Assembly: GCF_003860125.1 (NCBI RefSeq)
Contig: NZ_RQYL01000006.1
Span: forward strand, 1-64,000
Source: Fretibacterium sp. OH1220_COT-178
GTDB lineage: Bacteria > Synergistota > Synergistia > Synergistales > Aminobacteriaceae
DNA: 64,000 bases
Reading direction: 5' to 3'
Under the pieces are notes generated by a model that did not search any database, was not told where the DNA came from, and saw nothing but the letters and a program-made list of their open reading frames with translations. Within the stretch, counting starts at the first letter, position 1; each line of letters begins with the position of its first letter. This document shows, piece by piece, positions 8,927 to 16,422 of this stretch. The position numbers and the translations under genes are program-made.

Positions 8927-10537
8927 ATGAACTTCGATGCGACGCGCTACCGATATCCCTCCTGCCGTACCGTGGTGTTCGGCTCCCGGGGCATGGTCGC
9001 CACCGGGCAGCCGCTGGCCGCTCAGGCGGGACTGGATATCCTGAAGAAGGGCGGCAACGCCGTGGATGCGGCCGTCGCGACGGCCGCATGCCTGACCGTC
9101 GTGGAGCCCACCGCCAACGGGATAGGGGGGGACTGTTTTGCCCTGGTCTGGGCGGAGGGGCGCCTTCACGGGCTGAACGCGAGCGGCCCCGCGCCGGCGT
9201 TGGCGGACGCCGATGCCCTGCGCGAGGCGGGGCACGGAGCGATGCCGAAGTACGGCTGGGTGCCCGTCACGGTCCCGGGGGCCCCCGGCGGGTGGGCGGA
9301 ATTGGTGGGGCGGTTCGGCAGGCTCCCTCTGGCACAGGTGCTGGCCCCGGCCGTCGCCTGCGCATCGGAGGGGTACGCCGTTTCCCCGGTCGCGGCGCGG
9401 ATGTGGCGGAATGCCTTCAGAAAATACTCCGATCAGTGCCGCGGCGAGGAGTTTCGGAACTGGTTCGAAACCTTCTGCCCCGAGGGGCGTGCGCCAGAGC
9501 CCGGGGAGGTCTGGCGCTCTTTGGACCACGCGCGAACCCTCGCCCAGATCGCGGAGAGCGGGGCGAGGGCCTTTTACGAGGGCGATATCGCCGAACGGAT
9601 CGACGCCTTCTCGGCGCGGTGCGGCGGCTGGCTTCGGGCCACGGACCTGGCCGCCTATCGGCCCGAGTGGGTCGAGCCCCTGTCCGTGAACTACCGGGGC
9701 TACGACGTCTGGGAGATCCCCCCGAACGGGCACGGCATCGCGGCTCTCATGGCCCTGAACCTGCTCAAGGGGTTCGACCTGCCGGCCGACCGCGAGAGGC
9801 CGGATGTCTACCACCTCCAGATCGAGGCGATGAAACTGGCCTTTGCGGATGCGCTGGCCTATGTCGCCGACCCTCGCTACATGACCTGCACGGCCGGCGA
9901 CCTGCTCTCCGAGGGCTATGCGGCCGAGCGGCGCAGGCTGATCGGGGCCGCTGCGCTCGACCCCGTCCCGGGGAGCCCGGCGCGGGGAGGCACGGTCTAC
10001 CTGGCCGCGGCCGACGGGGAGGGGAACATGGTCTCCATGATCCAGAGCAACTACATGGGCTTCGGTTCGGGGCTGGTGGTCCCGGAGACGGGCATCGCCC
10101 TCCACAACCGCGGCAACAACTTCAGCCTGGATCCCCGGTCTCCGAACTGCCTGGCCCCCGGAAAGAAGCCCTATCACACGATCATCCCGGGCTTTTTGTC
10201 GAGGGGCGGCCGCCCCGTGGGGCCCTTTGGGGTCATGGGGGGCTTCATGCAGCCTCAGGGACATCTCCAGGTGGTCTCGAACCTGGTCGACTTCGGGATG
10301 AATCCGCAGGAGGCCCTGGACGCGCCGCGCTGGCAGTGGACGGAGGGGCTTGGCGTTCAGGTGGAGCGGGGGGTATCCGTCGACGTCGCCAGAGGCCTGG
10401 CCGACCGGGGGCACGACATCCGGATGATGTACGACCCGACGCCGTTCGGGCGGGGAGAGATCATCGCGAGGACGGTTCACGGCACCCTGGCCGGGGGGAC
10501 CGAGCCGCGGACGGACGGATGCGTCGCCGCCTGGTGA
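8927..10537 (+). CDS. ggt: Gamma-glutamyltransferase family protein
   Basis: 536-residue Ntn-hydrolase of the gamma-glutamyltransferase superfamily, which removes or transfers gamma-glutamyl groups from glutathione or gamma-glutamyl peptides. The large-subunit start GQPLAAQAGLDILKKGGNAV and EPTANGIGGDCF are typical. The autoprocessing site is GGTVYLAAADGEGN around residue 354, where the Thr would become the small-subunit nucleophile, followed by MIQSNYMGFGSG. There is no signal peptide, so it resembles cytosolic YwrD-like members. The ATG at 8927 follows AAAAGGGGACATCAG. Its place after the peptide importer suits a role in degrading imported peptides. Confidence 0.9.
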   Translation: MNFDATRYRYPSCRTVVFGSRGMVATGQPLAAQAGLDILKKGGNAVDAAVATAACLTVVEPTANGIGGDCFALVWAEGRLHGLNASGPAPALADADALREAGHGAMPKYGWVPVTVPGAPGGWAELVGRFGRLPLAQVLAPAVACASEGYAVSPVAARMWRNAFRKYSDQCRGEEFRNWFETFCPEGRAPEPGEVWRSLDHARTLAQIAESGARAFYEGDIAERIDAFSARCGGWLRATDLAAYRPEWVEPLSVNYRGYDVWEIPPNGHGIAALMALNLLKGFDLPADRERPDVYHLQIEAMKLAFADALAYVADPRYMTCTAGDLLSEGYAAERRRLIGAAALDPVPGSPARGGTVYLAAADGEGNMVSMIQSNYMGFGSGLVVPETGIALHNRGNNFSLDPRSPNCLAPGKKPYHTIIPGFLSRGGRPVGPFGVMGGFMQPQGHLQVVSNLVDFGMNPQEALDAPRWQWTEGLGVQVERGVSVDVARGLADRGHDIRMMYDPTPFGRGEIIARTVHGTLAGGTEPRTDGCVAAW

Positions 10538-10568
10538 GGCCGTTTTTCGAAAGGAGTCCTGTTTTTTC

Positions 10569-11132
10569 ATGCAGCGTCTTTGGTCCATCTTTACGCGCTT
10601 TTTCAGGATCGGAGCCTTCACCATCGGGGGCGGGATCGTCATGCTGGGGGTCATCGAGTCCGAGGTGCGCGCCACGGGCGAGTTCACGGACGAGGAGATC
10701 GCGGACATGATCGTCCTGGCGACGGCCGTGCCCGGCCCTATCGCGACGAACCTCTCCTTTGTGGCGGGCAAAGCCCTGGCGGGATGGCCGGGGGCGTGCG
10801 TCGCCGTTCTCGGAACGTCGCTGGCCCCGTTCCTGAGCATCCTCTTCCTCTCCTCGCTCATCCTGAATCATCTCTCGAACCCCTGGATGATCGCCTTCTT
10901 CGCGGGCGCCTCCGCGGGGGTCGTGGTGGTGGTCTGGAACGCCCTGTGGAAGATGATCAAGGCCTCGGTGTTCGTCGGCCTGCCCCAGATAGCGGCCTTC
11001 GTCGTGACGGCGGCCCTGCTGATCGTCTGGGACGTCCATCCCTTCCTCGCTCTGGGGGCGGGGGCGCTGGTCTCCATCGCCGGGGGTTGGCTGAAAGCGG
11101 GCTCCGGGGCCGGATCGGGGAGCCCGTCATGA
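10569..11132 (+). CDS. chrA: Chromate transporter family protein, half-size subunit 1
   Basis: 187-residue membrane protein matching one CHR domain: FFRIGAFTIGGGIVMLGVIE near residue 10, and VPGPIATNLSFVAGKALAGWPG near residue 60. In many anaerobes chromate transporters are encoded as two short-domain genes rather than one fused ChrA. This gene overlaps the next by 4 nt (ATGA), so the two halves probably form a heterodimer. The physiological anion is uncertain; chromate export is only the family label. AAAGGAGTCC precedes the start. Confidence 0.88.
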   Translation: MQRLWSIFTRFFRIGAFTIGGGIVMLGVIESEVRATGEFTDEEIADMIVLATAVPGPIATNLSFVAGKALAGWPGACVAVLGTSLAPFLSILFLSSLILNHLSNPWMIAFFAGASAGVVVVVWNALWKMIKASVFVGLPQIAAFVVTAALLIVWDVHPFLALGAGALVSIAGGWLKAGSGAGSGSPS

Positions 11133-11707
11133 GCACCCTGGCGATGCTGGTCGCGGTCTTCGCCAAGGTCGCGATGGGGGCCTTCGGCGGAGGGCTCGCG
11201 ACGATCCCGTTCATCCACCACGAGCTGGTCGTGGTGCGGCCCTGGCTCACGGAGACGATGTTCGCCCAGACCATCTCCCTGGCCCAGATGACTCCGGGCC
11301 CCGTGGCCCTGAACTCCGCGACCTTCGTGGGGTACCGTCTGGCGGGTTTTTGGGGCTCGCTTTGGGCCAGCGTAGCCCTCGTGGGCACACCGGTGCTGGT
11401 GATCGCGCTCCTGCTGGGGCTGATCGCCCTGGCCTCGGAGGGGATGCGGAGGCACATCGAGGCCTTTCAGAGGGCACTGCGTCCGGCTGTGGCGGGCCTG
11501 CTCCTGGTCGCGTTCTACACGCTGGCCCGTCCGCTGATCCCCCGGGACGTCTCCTCCCTGCGGGCGCTCCTGCCCGGGCTGCTTCCGGCGGGACTGGTTG
11601 CGGTCTGCTTCGCCCTGTCCCGGCTGCGCATCTTCAAAGCGTATCCGCAGCTCCTGATCTTGGCCTCGGCCGTGGCGGGGCTGTGTCTGAAGGGGCTCCT
11701 GCCCTAG
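11129..11707 (+). CDS. chrA: Chromate transporter family protein, half-size subunit 2
   Basis: 192-residue second CHR domain, with FAKVAMGAFGGGLATIPFIHHE at its start and LAQMTPGPVALNSATFVGYRLAGFWGS in the repeated motif. About six hydrophobic segments are visible. The start at 11129 lies within the stop of the preceding half, so the two are translationally coupled. The remaining 137 nt to the GAPDH gene hold no obvious strong terminator. Confidence 0.88.
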   Translation: MSTLAMLVAVFAKVAMGAFGGGLATIPFIHHELVVVRPWLTETMFAQTISLAQMTPGPVALNSATFVGYRLAGFWGSLWASVALVGTPVLVIALLLGLIALASEGMRRHIEAFQRALRPAVAGLLLVAFYTLARPLIPRDVSSLRALLPGLLPAGLVAVCFALSRLRIFKAYPQLLILASAVAGLCLKGLLP

Positions 11708-11791
11708 GCCCTCGGACCCCTTCGGGGCGCGTTCGGTCCTTCCGCGTTCCGGTCGGGGTGGGGCGGACTTCTATGCCGACGGCGTTTTTTG

Positions 11792-11800
11792 TGGGATAAT
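11792..11800 (+). promoter_or_regulatory. Extended -10 element before the GAPDH gene
   Basis: TGGGATAAT fits TGnTATAAT-type extended -10 sequences. No good -35 hexamer is seen 17 bp upstream. It would give a leader of about 38 nt ending in the strong TGGAGGTG ribosome-binding site. Confidence 0.45.
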
Positions 11801-11844
11801 TGGAACGCGTAAGGCTCAATCAATTTTCACTGGAGGTGTTGTTT

Positions 11845-12858
11845 ATGGCGACGAAGGTGGCTATCAACGGATTGGGGCGCATCGGACGCATCGTGTTGCG
11901 CTGCTGGCTGGAGCGCAGGTTCAAGGACGTCGAGATCGTTGCGCTGAACGATCTGATCCCGCCGGAGGACATGGCGTATTACGTGAAGTACGACTCCACG
12001 CACGGCAAGGCTCCCTTCGAGGTCAAGGCGGATTCGGAAAGCCTGACGCTGGATGGGGTCCGCATCCCGATGTTCGCGGAGAGGGATCCTGCGGCCCTGC
12101 CGTGGAAGAAGCTGGGCGTCGACATCGTGATGGAGTGCACGGGGCGCTTCACCAAAAAGCCCGATGCGATGAAGCACGTGGAGGCCGGGGCCAGGCACGT
12201 CATCATCAGCGCTCCCGCGGAGGGCGTGGACCGGACGATCGTCCTGGGGGTGAACGAGAAGGACTTCGACCCCAAGGCCGACATCGTCGTCTCCAACGCC
12301 TCCTGCACCACGAACTCCCTGGCCGCGGTCACGAAGGTCATGCACGAGACGTTCGGGATCGAGAACCTGCTGGCGACGACCATCCATGCCTACACCTCCA
12401 CCCAGTTCCTGGTCGACACGCCGCAGAAGGGCGGCGGGCGCAAGGGACGCGCGGCCGCAGTATCGCTGGTTCCGGCCTCCACGGGCGCGGCCAAGGCGAT
12501 GGTTCCCCTCTTCCCGGACCTCAAGGGCAAGATGGACATGATCGCCGTCCGCGTGCCCACGATCGACGGCTCGCTGACGGACGCCAATTACCTGCTCAAG
12601 AAGTCCGTGACCCTCGAGGAGGTCAACGGGACGCTCAAGAAGGCCGCCGAGGGACCGCTGAAGGGCATCGTGGAGTTCTGCGAGGATGAGATCGTCTCCG
12701 TCGACATCATCAGCAACCCGCATTCCAGCATCGTGGACGCCCCCTCCACCAAGGTCCTGGAGGGCAAGCTGGTCAAGCTGATGCTCTGGTACGACAACGA
12801 GTTCGGCTACTCCAACCGGATGCTCGAACTGGCCGCCTACATGGGCAGCAAGGCTTAG
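11845..12858 (+). CDS. gap: Glyceraldehyde-3-phosphate dehydrogenase, type I
   Basis: 337-residue enzyme that oxidises glyceraldehyde-3-phosphate to 1,3-bisphosphoglycerate with NAD(P)+. The Rossmann motif INGLGRIGR starts at residue 6, the catalytic SNASCTTNSLA carries the active-site Cys near residue 153, and the C-terminal WYDNEFGYSNRM motif is complete. The ATG at 11845 has TGGAGGTG 9 nt upstream; the earlier ATG at 11800 would sit on the promoter. The gene stands alone with its own terminator. Confidence 0.97.
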   Translation: MATKVAINGLGRIGRIVLRCWLERRFKDVEIVALNDLIPPEDMAYYVKYDSTHGKAPFEVKADSESLTLDGVRIPMFAERDPAALPWKKLGVDIVMECTGRFTKKPDAMKHVEAGARHVIISAPAEGVDRTIVLGVNEKDFDPKADIVVSNASCTTNSLAAVTKVMHETFGIENLLATTIHAYTSTQFLVDTPQKGGGRKGRAAAVSLVPASTGAAKAMVPLFPDLKGKMDMIAVRVPTIDGSLTDANYLLKKSVTLEEVNGTLKKAAEGPLKGIVEFCEDEIVSVDIISNPHSSIVDAPSTKVLEGKLVKLMLWYDNEFGYSNRMLELAAYMGSKA

Positions 12859-12890
12859 CCCCCTCCGGGAACATCTTTCCTGGAACAATC

Positions 12891-12930
12891 GAGAGCGGCC
12901 CTCGGGGCCGCTCTCACGTTCTGTGGCTTT
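12891..12930 (+). terminator. Terminator after the GAPDH gene
   Basis: GAGAGCGGCC (12891-12900) and GGCCGCTCTC (12906-12915) form a perfect 10-bp stem with a 5-nt loop. Only a short T-rich stretch follows (ACGTTCTGTGGCTTTTC), so the T-tract is weak although the stem is strong. Confidence 0.6.
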
Positions 12931-13073
12931 TCTCCGTCACGCAGAGGCGTCTCGTATGGCGGCCGGCGGGAGGAGCAAAAGGATGGGCAAACGCTTGATG
13001 TTTTCCTTGCTTTTTTCGTGTGCCTTACCGCCTCGAGCGTCGCCCGGTCGTCGCCCCTGGCGGCAGATCATGC

Positions 13074-13104
13074 AAAAGGCCGGAAGGATCGCGCCCTTCC
13101 GGCC
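13074..13104 (-). terminator. Rho-independent terminator of the minus-strand gene at 13126-13713
   Basis: On the minus strand GGCCGGAAGG, a 7-nt loop and CCTTCCGGCC are followed by TTTTGC. The perfect 10-bp stem lies 22 nt past the stop codon. Confidence 0.85.
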
Positions 13105-13125
13105 CCTCTGGGATCCGCGATACGT

Positions 13126-13713
13126 TCAGTTCCCCGTGCCGCCCCTCAGGGGATTGCGCCACAGAAACTGCTGGCTCGAGGCCGTCGCTCCGCTCAGCGG
13201 GATCTCGACCCAGCCCCAGGGAGTGACCAGGACGAAGCGCAGGATGATGCCCTGGCTGGCCAGGGCGTCCACATGCGCGGCGTAGCGCATCGTGTCCTCG
13301 AAGATGAAGGTGTCGCTGATGATCCACACGCGCTTGCAATGGCTGCGGTTGAAGAGCGCGGCGTAGTCGATCGCGGTCCTCAGGCCGCTCTCGTAGTCCG
13401 GCGGGGTCATGCTGACGACGATGACGTCGGGCCTGCCCTCGGGACGCCGCGTGTTGGGGATCAGGTCGACGTACTGCTCCAGGCTCTCCAGCCGCTCGAA
13501 AAGCCGTTCGATGTCCACCTCGCCGTTGTCCTCGAACATCGCCGTGACGGGGTCCATGCCCCGTTCCGCCGGGGCGTTCATCGTGTCGAGCATCCATTTC
13601 TGCACGCGGCTCAGAGCCTCGAGGATATACTGCGGATACGCCGTCTCGGATATGGCCGACAACAGGTCCTTTACGGTCAGTTCCTTTTTGGGGTCCTTAT
13701 TTTCGGGATTCAT
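13126..13713 (-). CDS. Conserved-looking hypothetical protein
   Basis: 195 residues, not recognised. The N-terminal part is charged and helical (LTVKDLLSAISETAYPQYILEALSRVQKW). The C-terminal two thirds alternate strands and helices (PDVIVVSMTPPDYESGL, CKRVWIISDTFIFEDTMRYAAH, GIILRFVLVTPWGWVEIPLS), as in a Rossmann-like or receiver-like alpha/beta fold, but no catalytic motif is visible. It is very probably real: GGAGGTAAGTC directly precedes the ATG, a terminator follows, and an extended -10 TGCTATACT lies about 60 nt upstream on the minus strand. It appears monocistronic and cytoplasmic. Confidence 0.75.
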   Translation of the reverse strand: MNPENKDPKKELTVKDLLSAISETAYPQYILEALSRVQKWMLDTMNAPAERGMDPVTAMFEDNGEVDIERLFERLESLEQYVDLIPNTRRPEGRPDVIVVSMTPPDYESGLRTAIDYAALFNRSHCKRVWIISDTFIFEDTMRYAAHVDALASQGIILRFVLVTPWGWVEIPLSGATASSQQFLWRNPLRGGTGN

Positions 13714-13809
13714 GACTTACCTCCAGACAACCCGGACTCTATTCGACCTTGGGCTTGACTACGAAGTATAGCACAGCTCGGCTGAGGGGGCCTGCATCAA
13801 AATACGTGT

Positions 13810-14370
13810 CTAGGAAAGAAATCCCTTGGCGGCTATGAGAAGGGTGCCGACCACGGTGGACAGGAGCGTGTGGCGTTCGCTGGTCCACAGGACGCCCGCG
13901 GCAAAGGGGCCGGCGATACGCCCGCCCGGCCAGCCTTTGGGGAGAAAGGCCCCCGTCCTTCGCCGGTACGCCCGGTATTCGTCCCCGAACCTCTCGAGCA
14001 GAAAGGACTCCTCGTGGGGGACGATGAGCAGCCCGTAGACGACGATGAAGGAACCGAGGAACAGCACGGTGGCCCAGGGACCGGACATCAGTCCCCAGCC
14101 CAGTCCGATAAGGCCGTTCCCGAAGTAGAGGGGGTTGCGCATGAAGGCGTAGGGGCCCCAGGTGGCCAGACGCTCGGCGCCGACGGCCTCGCCGCGGTAG
14201 CGGCCGATGCAGCCCACGGCCCAGAACCTCCAGGACTGGCCCAGCAGGACGAAGGGCAGCCCCAGCAGGAAGGAACGTACCGTCGGGCGGGCGAGAAGGA
14301 GGATGAGGACGAAGAGAAGCGTCCAGATGCCTCCCCGCAGCTTAAAGACTTTTCGGCGAAGCTCCTGCAT
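13810..14370 (-). CDS. Isoprenylcysteine carboxyl methyltransferase (ICMT)-like membrane protein
   Basis: 186-residue membrane protein with the hallmark C-terminal motif of the ICMT / phospholipid N-methyltransferase-like family: GPYAFMRNPLYFGN near residue 90, then PHEESFLLERFGDEYRAYRRRTGAFLP near residue 128. These form the SAM- and substrate-binding surface. Four to five hydrophobic segments are present. The start at 14370 overlaps the preceding gene by 29 nt and has no clear Shine-Dalgarno, suggesting coupling to it. The substrate is unknown; bacterial members methylate lipids or other hydrophobic acceptors. Confidence 0.82.
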   Translation of the reverse strand: MQELRRKVFKLRGGIWTLLFVLILLLARPTVRSFLLGLPFVLLGQSWRFWAVGCIGRYRGEAVGAERLATWGPYAFMRNPLYFGNGLIGLGWGLMSGPWATVLFLGSFIVVYGLLIVPHEESFLLERFGDEYRAYRRRTGAFLPKGWPGGRIAGPFAAGVLWTSERHTLLSTVVGTLLIAAKGFLS

Positions 14371-15448
14371 CGGACCGGTCCCGCTTGATCTCGTCCTTGA
14401 CGGCCTCCGCCTCGGGCGAAGCCCCCTGATAGAGGTCCTCGGAGACGCCCCACCCCAGCATGCGGACCACGACGACGACCCCCATGAAGATGGAGATGTA
14501 CTCCGTGAAGAAACGCCAGATGATGGCCATGATCCCCGCCATGTTCCAGGGCATCAGGGTGCCGAAGAGCAGCGCGCCGCCGCTCTCGGCGACGCCGCTG
14601 GCGCCGGGGGTGGGAACGAAGTAGAGCACGAACATGAACACGGCCTGGGTCGCCAGGGTCTGGGTATAGCTGTAGGGAAGTCCGACGGAGCTCATCAGGA
14701 TGGGCAGGACGGTGAAGACCGAGAGCAGGTGCAGGATGGAGAGCGCCACGGCCAGCAGCATCCAGCCCTTTCCGGAGTCGAAAGCCAGTTTGAAGTTCAG
14801 GATGTAGTTGTCCACCTCGCGGTCCAGCCACTGAAAGCACCCGATCACGCGGCGGTTGGACTTCACCAGGTTGAGCCTCTTCATCCAGAGGATCGTGATC
14901 TTGCCCAGCCGCTTGAGGGCGTTCGGGCGGAGGATGGTGAAGAGGATGAACATCCACGTGCAGCTGATGACGATGAAGACGTAGAAGACGAGCCCCTTGA
15001 GAAAGGGGCTGGCCTTCAGGATGGAGGGGTCCAGGAAGAGGGCCGTAGGGACGACGATGCTGAGGATCAGTACGGTCAGCATCGTGCGGATCAGGGTGAT
15101 GGCGATGCCCTTGCCGATCGGGACGCCCCTTTTGTAGAGGACGTAGACCTGAAAGGGGCCGCCTCCGCTCTGCATGGGGGTGACCGCGCTGCCGAAGTAG
15201 TTCAGCCAGGTGAGCACGAGTCCCATGGAGAGGGGAACCCGTTCCTGGGCCGCGTAGGAGAGCGCGCAGAATCGCCCCGCGTCGCAGAGCCAGGAGAAGA
15301 ATACGACCCCGAGGGCTCCCAGGAGCATGAGCTTGTTCGCCGAGAGCAGGGAGCGCACCGTATCGTGGTCCACGCTTTTGGCGATGATGACGGCGTTGGC
15401 CCCGAAGGCCAACAGGACGAAGATGATCAGACCTTTACGCAGGGACAA
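14342..15448 (-). CDS. YbhN/LPG-synthase-type integral membrane protein (UPF0104-like)
   Basis: 368-residue polytopic protein of the lysylphosphatidylglycerol-synthase transmembrane-domain family, often described as flippase-like. Diagnostic motifs are LTWLNYFGSAVTPMQSGGGP near residue 85 and the glycine-rich VPTPGASGVAESGGALLF near residue 270. Six to eight membrane helices are visible. No C-terminal aminoacyl-transfer domain follows, so it is unlikely to be a full MprF. TTG at 15448 is the start, with GGAGGAAG 9 nt upstream. It overlaps the downstream ICMT-like gene, and together they suggest a lipid-modification role. Confidence 0.82.
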   Translation of the reverse strand: MSLRKGLIIFVLLAFGANAVIIAKSVDHDTVRSLLSANKLMLLGALGVVFFSWLCDAGRFCALSYAAQERVPLSMGLVLTWLNYFGSAVTPMQSGGGPFQVYVLYKRGVPIGKGIAITLIRTMLTVLILSIVVPTALFLDPSILKASPFLKGLVFYVFIVISCTWMFILFTILRPNALKRLGKITILWMKRLNLVKSNRRVIGCFQWLDREVDNYILNFKLAFDSGKGWMLLAVALSILHLLSVFTVLPILMSSVGLPYSYTQTLATQAVFMFVLYFVPTPGASGVAESGGALLFGTLMPWNMAGIMAIIWRFFTEYISIFMGVVVVVRMLGWGVSEDLYQGASPEAEAVKDEIKRDRSDAGASPKSL

Positions 15449-15528
15449 ATTGAACTTCCTCCATAACGACGAGAGCGCGAGTGCTCGTCCTTGTATTTTT
15501 CGAAGATGCGGCTTTTCTCAAAAGGCGG

Positions 15529-16116
15529 TTACTGTGGGGTTGCGCGGCTTTGAGCGAGACGCCCGAGGTTGGCGGCGAGCGCCTCGATGTTCGGGAGCAG
15601 TTCCTGGCGCAGGGCCAGGGCCATCTCCGGATACCTTTTTTCGCCCATCAGGCCGATAAGGCGGTTCAGGGCGTTCAGGAGCCCCTCCCGTATCGCGTGC
15701 TCCTCCGCTTCGGGGATGAGCTCCGCGGTCAGGGCCGTGCAGCGTTCGTAGATTTTCAGCGTCCAGTCCAGGCCGTCCATGGCCTCCGACAGTTGGGACC
15801 GAGCCCTGGACGTCTCGCCCTGCTCGAAATGGCCGGCGATATCCTCGATCCCCCTCCTCAGGCGGGGGATGTATGCCAGGGCCTCCTCGAGGGACTCCCG
15901 GACCAGAAGACGAACCGGGGCCAGGGTGAAATGTGCCGCCAATCCGCCCGACAGACCGAGAAACGCCTCCTCGTCCATCTCCACGCCGTCGACGCGAAGC
16001 CCCGTGACGACATGGCCGGAACGGGCGGCGTCCGCCTTGACGGCCTCCATGATTTCGAGGGCTGTCGCCGAGGAGGGCAACTCGGGGTGTTCCCGCCCGT
16101 CGATCCATACCTTCAT
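15529..16116 (-). CDS. Hypothetical protein, helical
   Basis: 195 residues from MKVWIDGREHPELP, not recognised. Residues 1-75 look like a small beta-grasp or ubiquitin-like domain (VTGLRVDGVEMDEEAF and similar strands). Residues 80-190 are predicted helical, with several acidic/leucine repeats (ESLEEALAYIPRLRRGIEDIAGHFEQGE). The start at 16116 was chosen because an AGGGGG lies a few bases upstream and because the 44 codons before it read through a strong hairpin. It lies 80 nt upstream of the flippase-like gene on the same strand and is divergent from the FliD-like gene, so a link to flagella is possible but unproven. Confidence 0.65.
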   Translation of the reverse strand: MKVWIDGREHPELPSSATALEIMEAVKADAARSGHVVTGLRVDGVEMDEEAFLGLSGGLAAHFTLAPVRLLVRESLEEALAYIPRLRRGIEDIAGHFEQGETSRARSQLSEAMDGLDWTLKIYERCTALTAELIPEAEEHAIREGLLNALNRLIGLMGEKRYPEMALALRQELLPNIEALAANLGRLAQSRATPQ

Positions 16117-16422
16117 CCATGAACCCCCTGTCCCGAGTTTTCGAAAGAGGAATTGGCCTTCCCAAACGGCTCCCCATCCCGCAACGGGATGGGGAGGTCG
16201 AGTGCCATACTCTTTTAAGGAACTTTCTTTTTGTATTCTAACACACAAACGGCCGTGCGCAGGGGAACGACCCCTCCCGAAACGGGGAGGCGGCGGAAAA
16301 CGTTTCGCCTCCCTCCGCCGGGCTCATGTCCGCCGCCGCCGATGCCGATACTAATACGGGTTATAATGGAGTATCGACGGCGGGGCGACGTTTTTCTCCG
16401 CCGGAGGACAGGAGGTCTTTGT
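16117..16422. other. Divergent intergenic region with two GC hairpins
   Basis: No gene is supported here. CTCCCCATCCCG (16170-16181) and CGGGATGGGGAG (16185-16196) form a perfect 12-bp stem with a 3-nt loop. A second hairpin at 16273-16290 pairs CCTCCCG with CGGGGAGG. TATAAT at 16362-16367 is a possible -10 for the downstream gene, without a good -35. The region probably holds both divergent promoters. Confidence 0.5.

Noticed and set aside
7787-10861. A 1024-codon open frame on the minus strand
   Set aside because: It is antisense to dppF, the gamma-glutamyltransferase gene and the first chromate transporter half. Its Arg/Pro/His-rich translation is typical of high-GC shadow frames and has no domain or ribosome-binding site.
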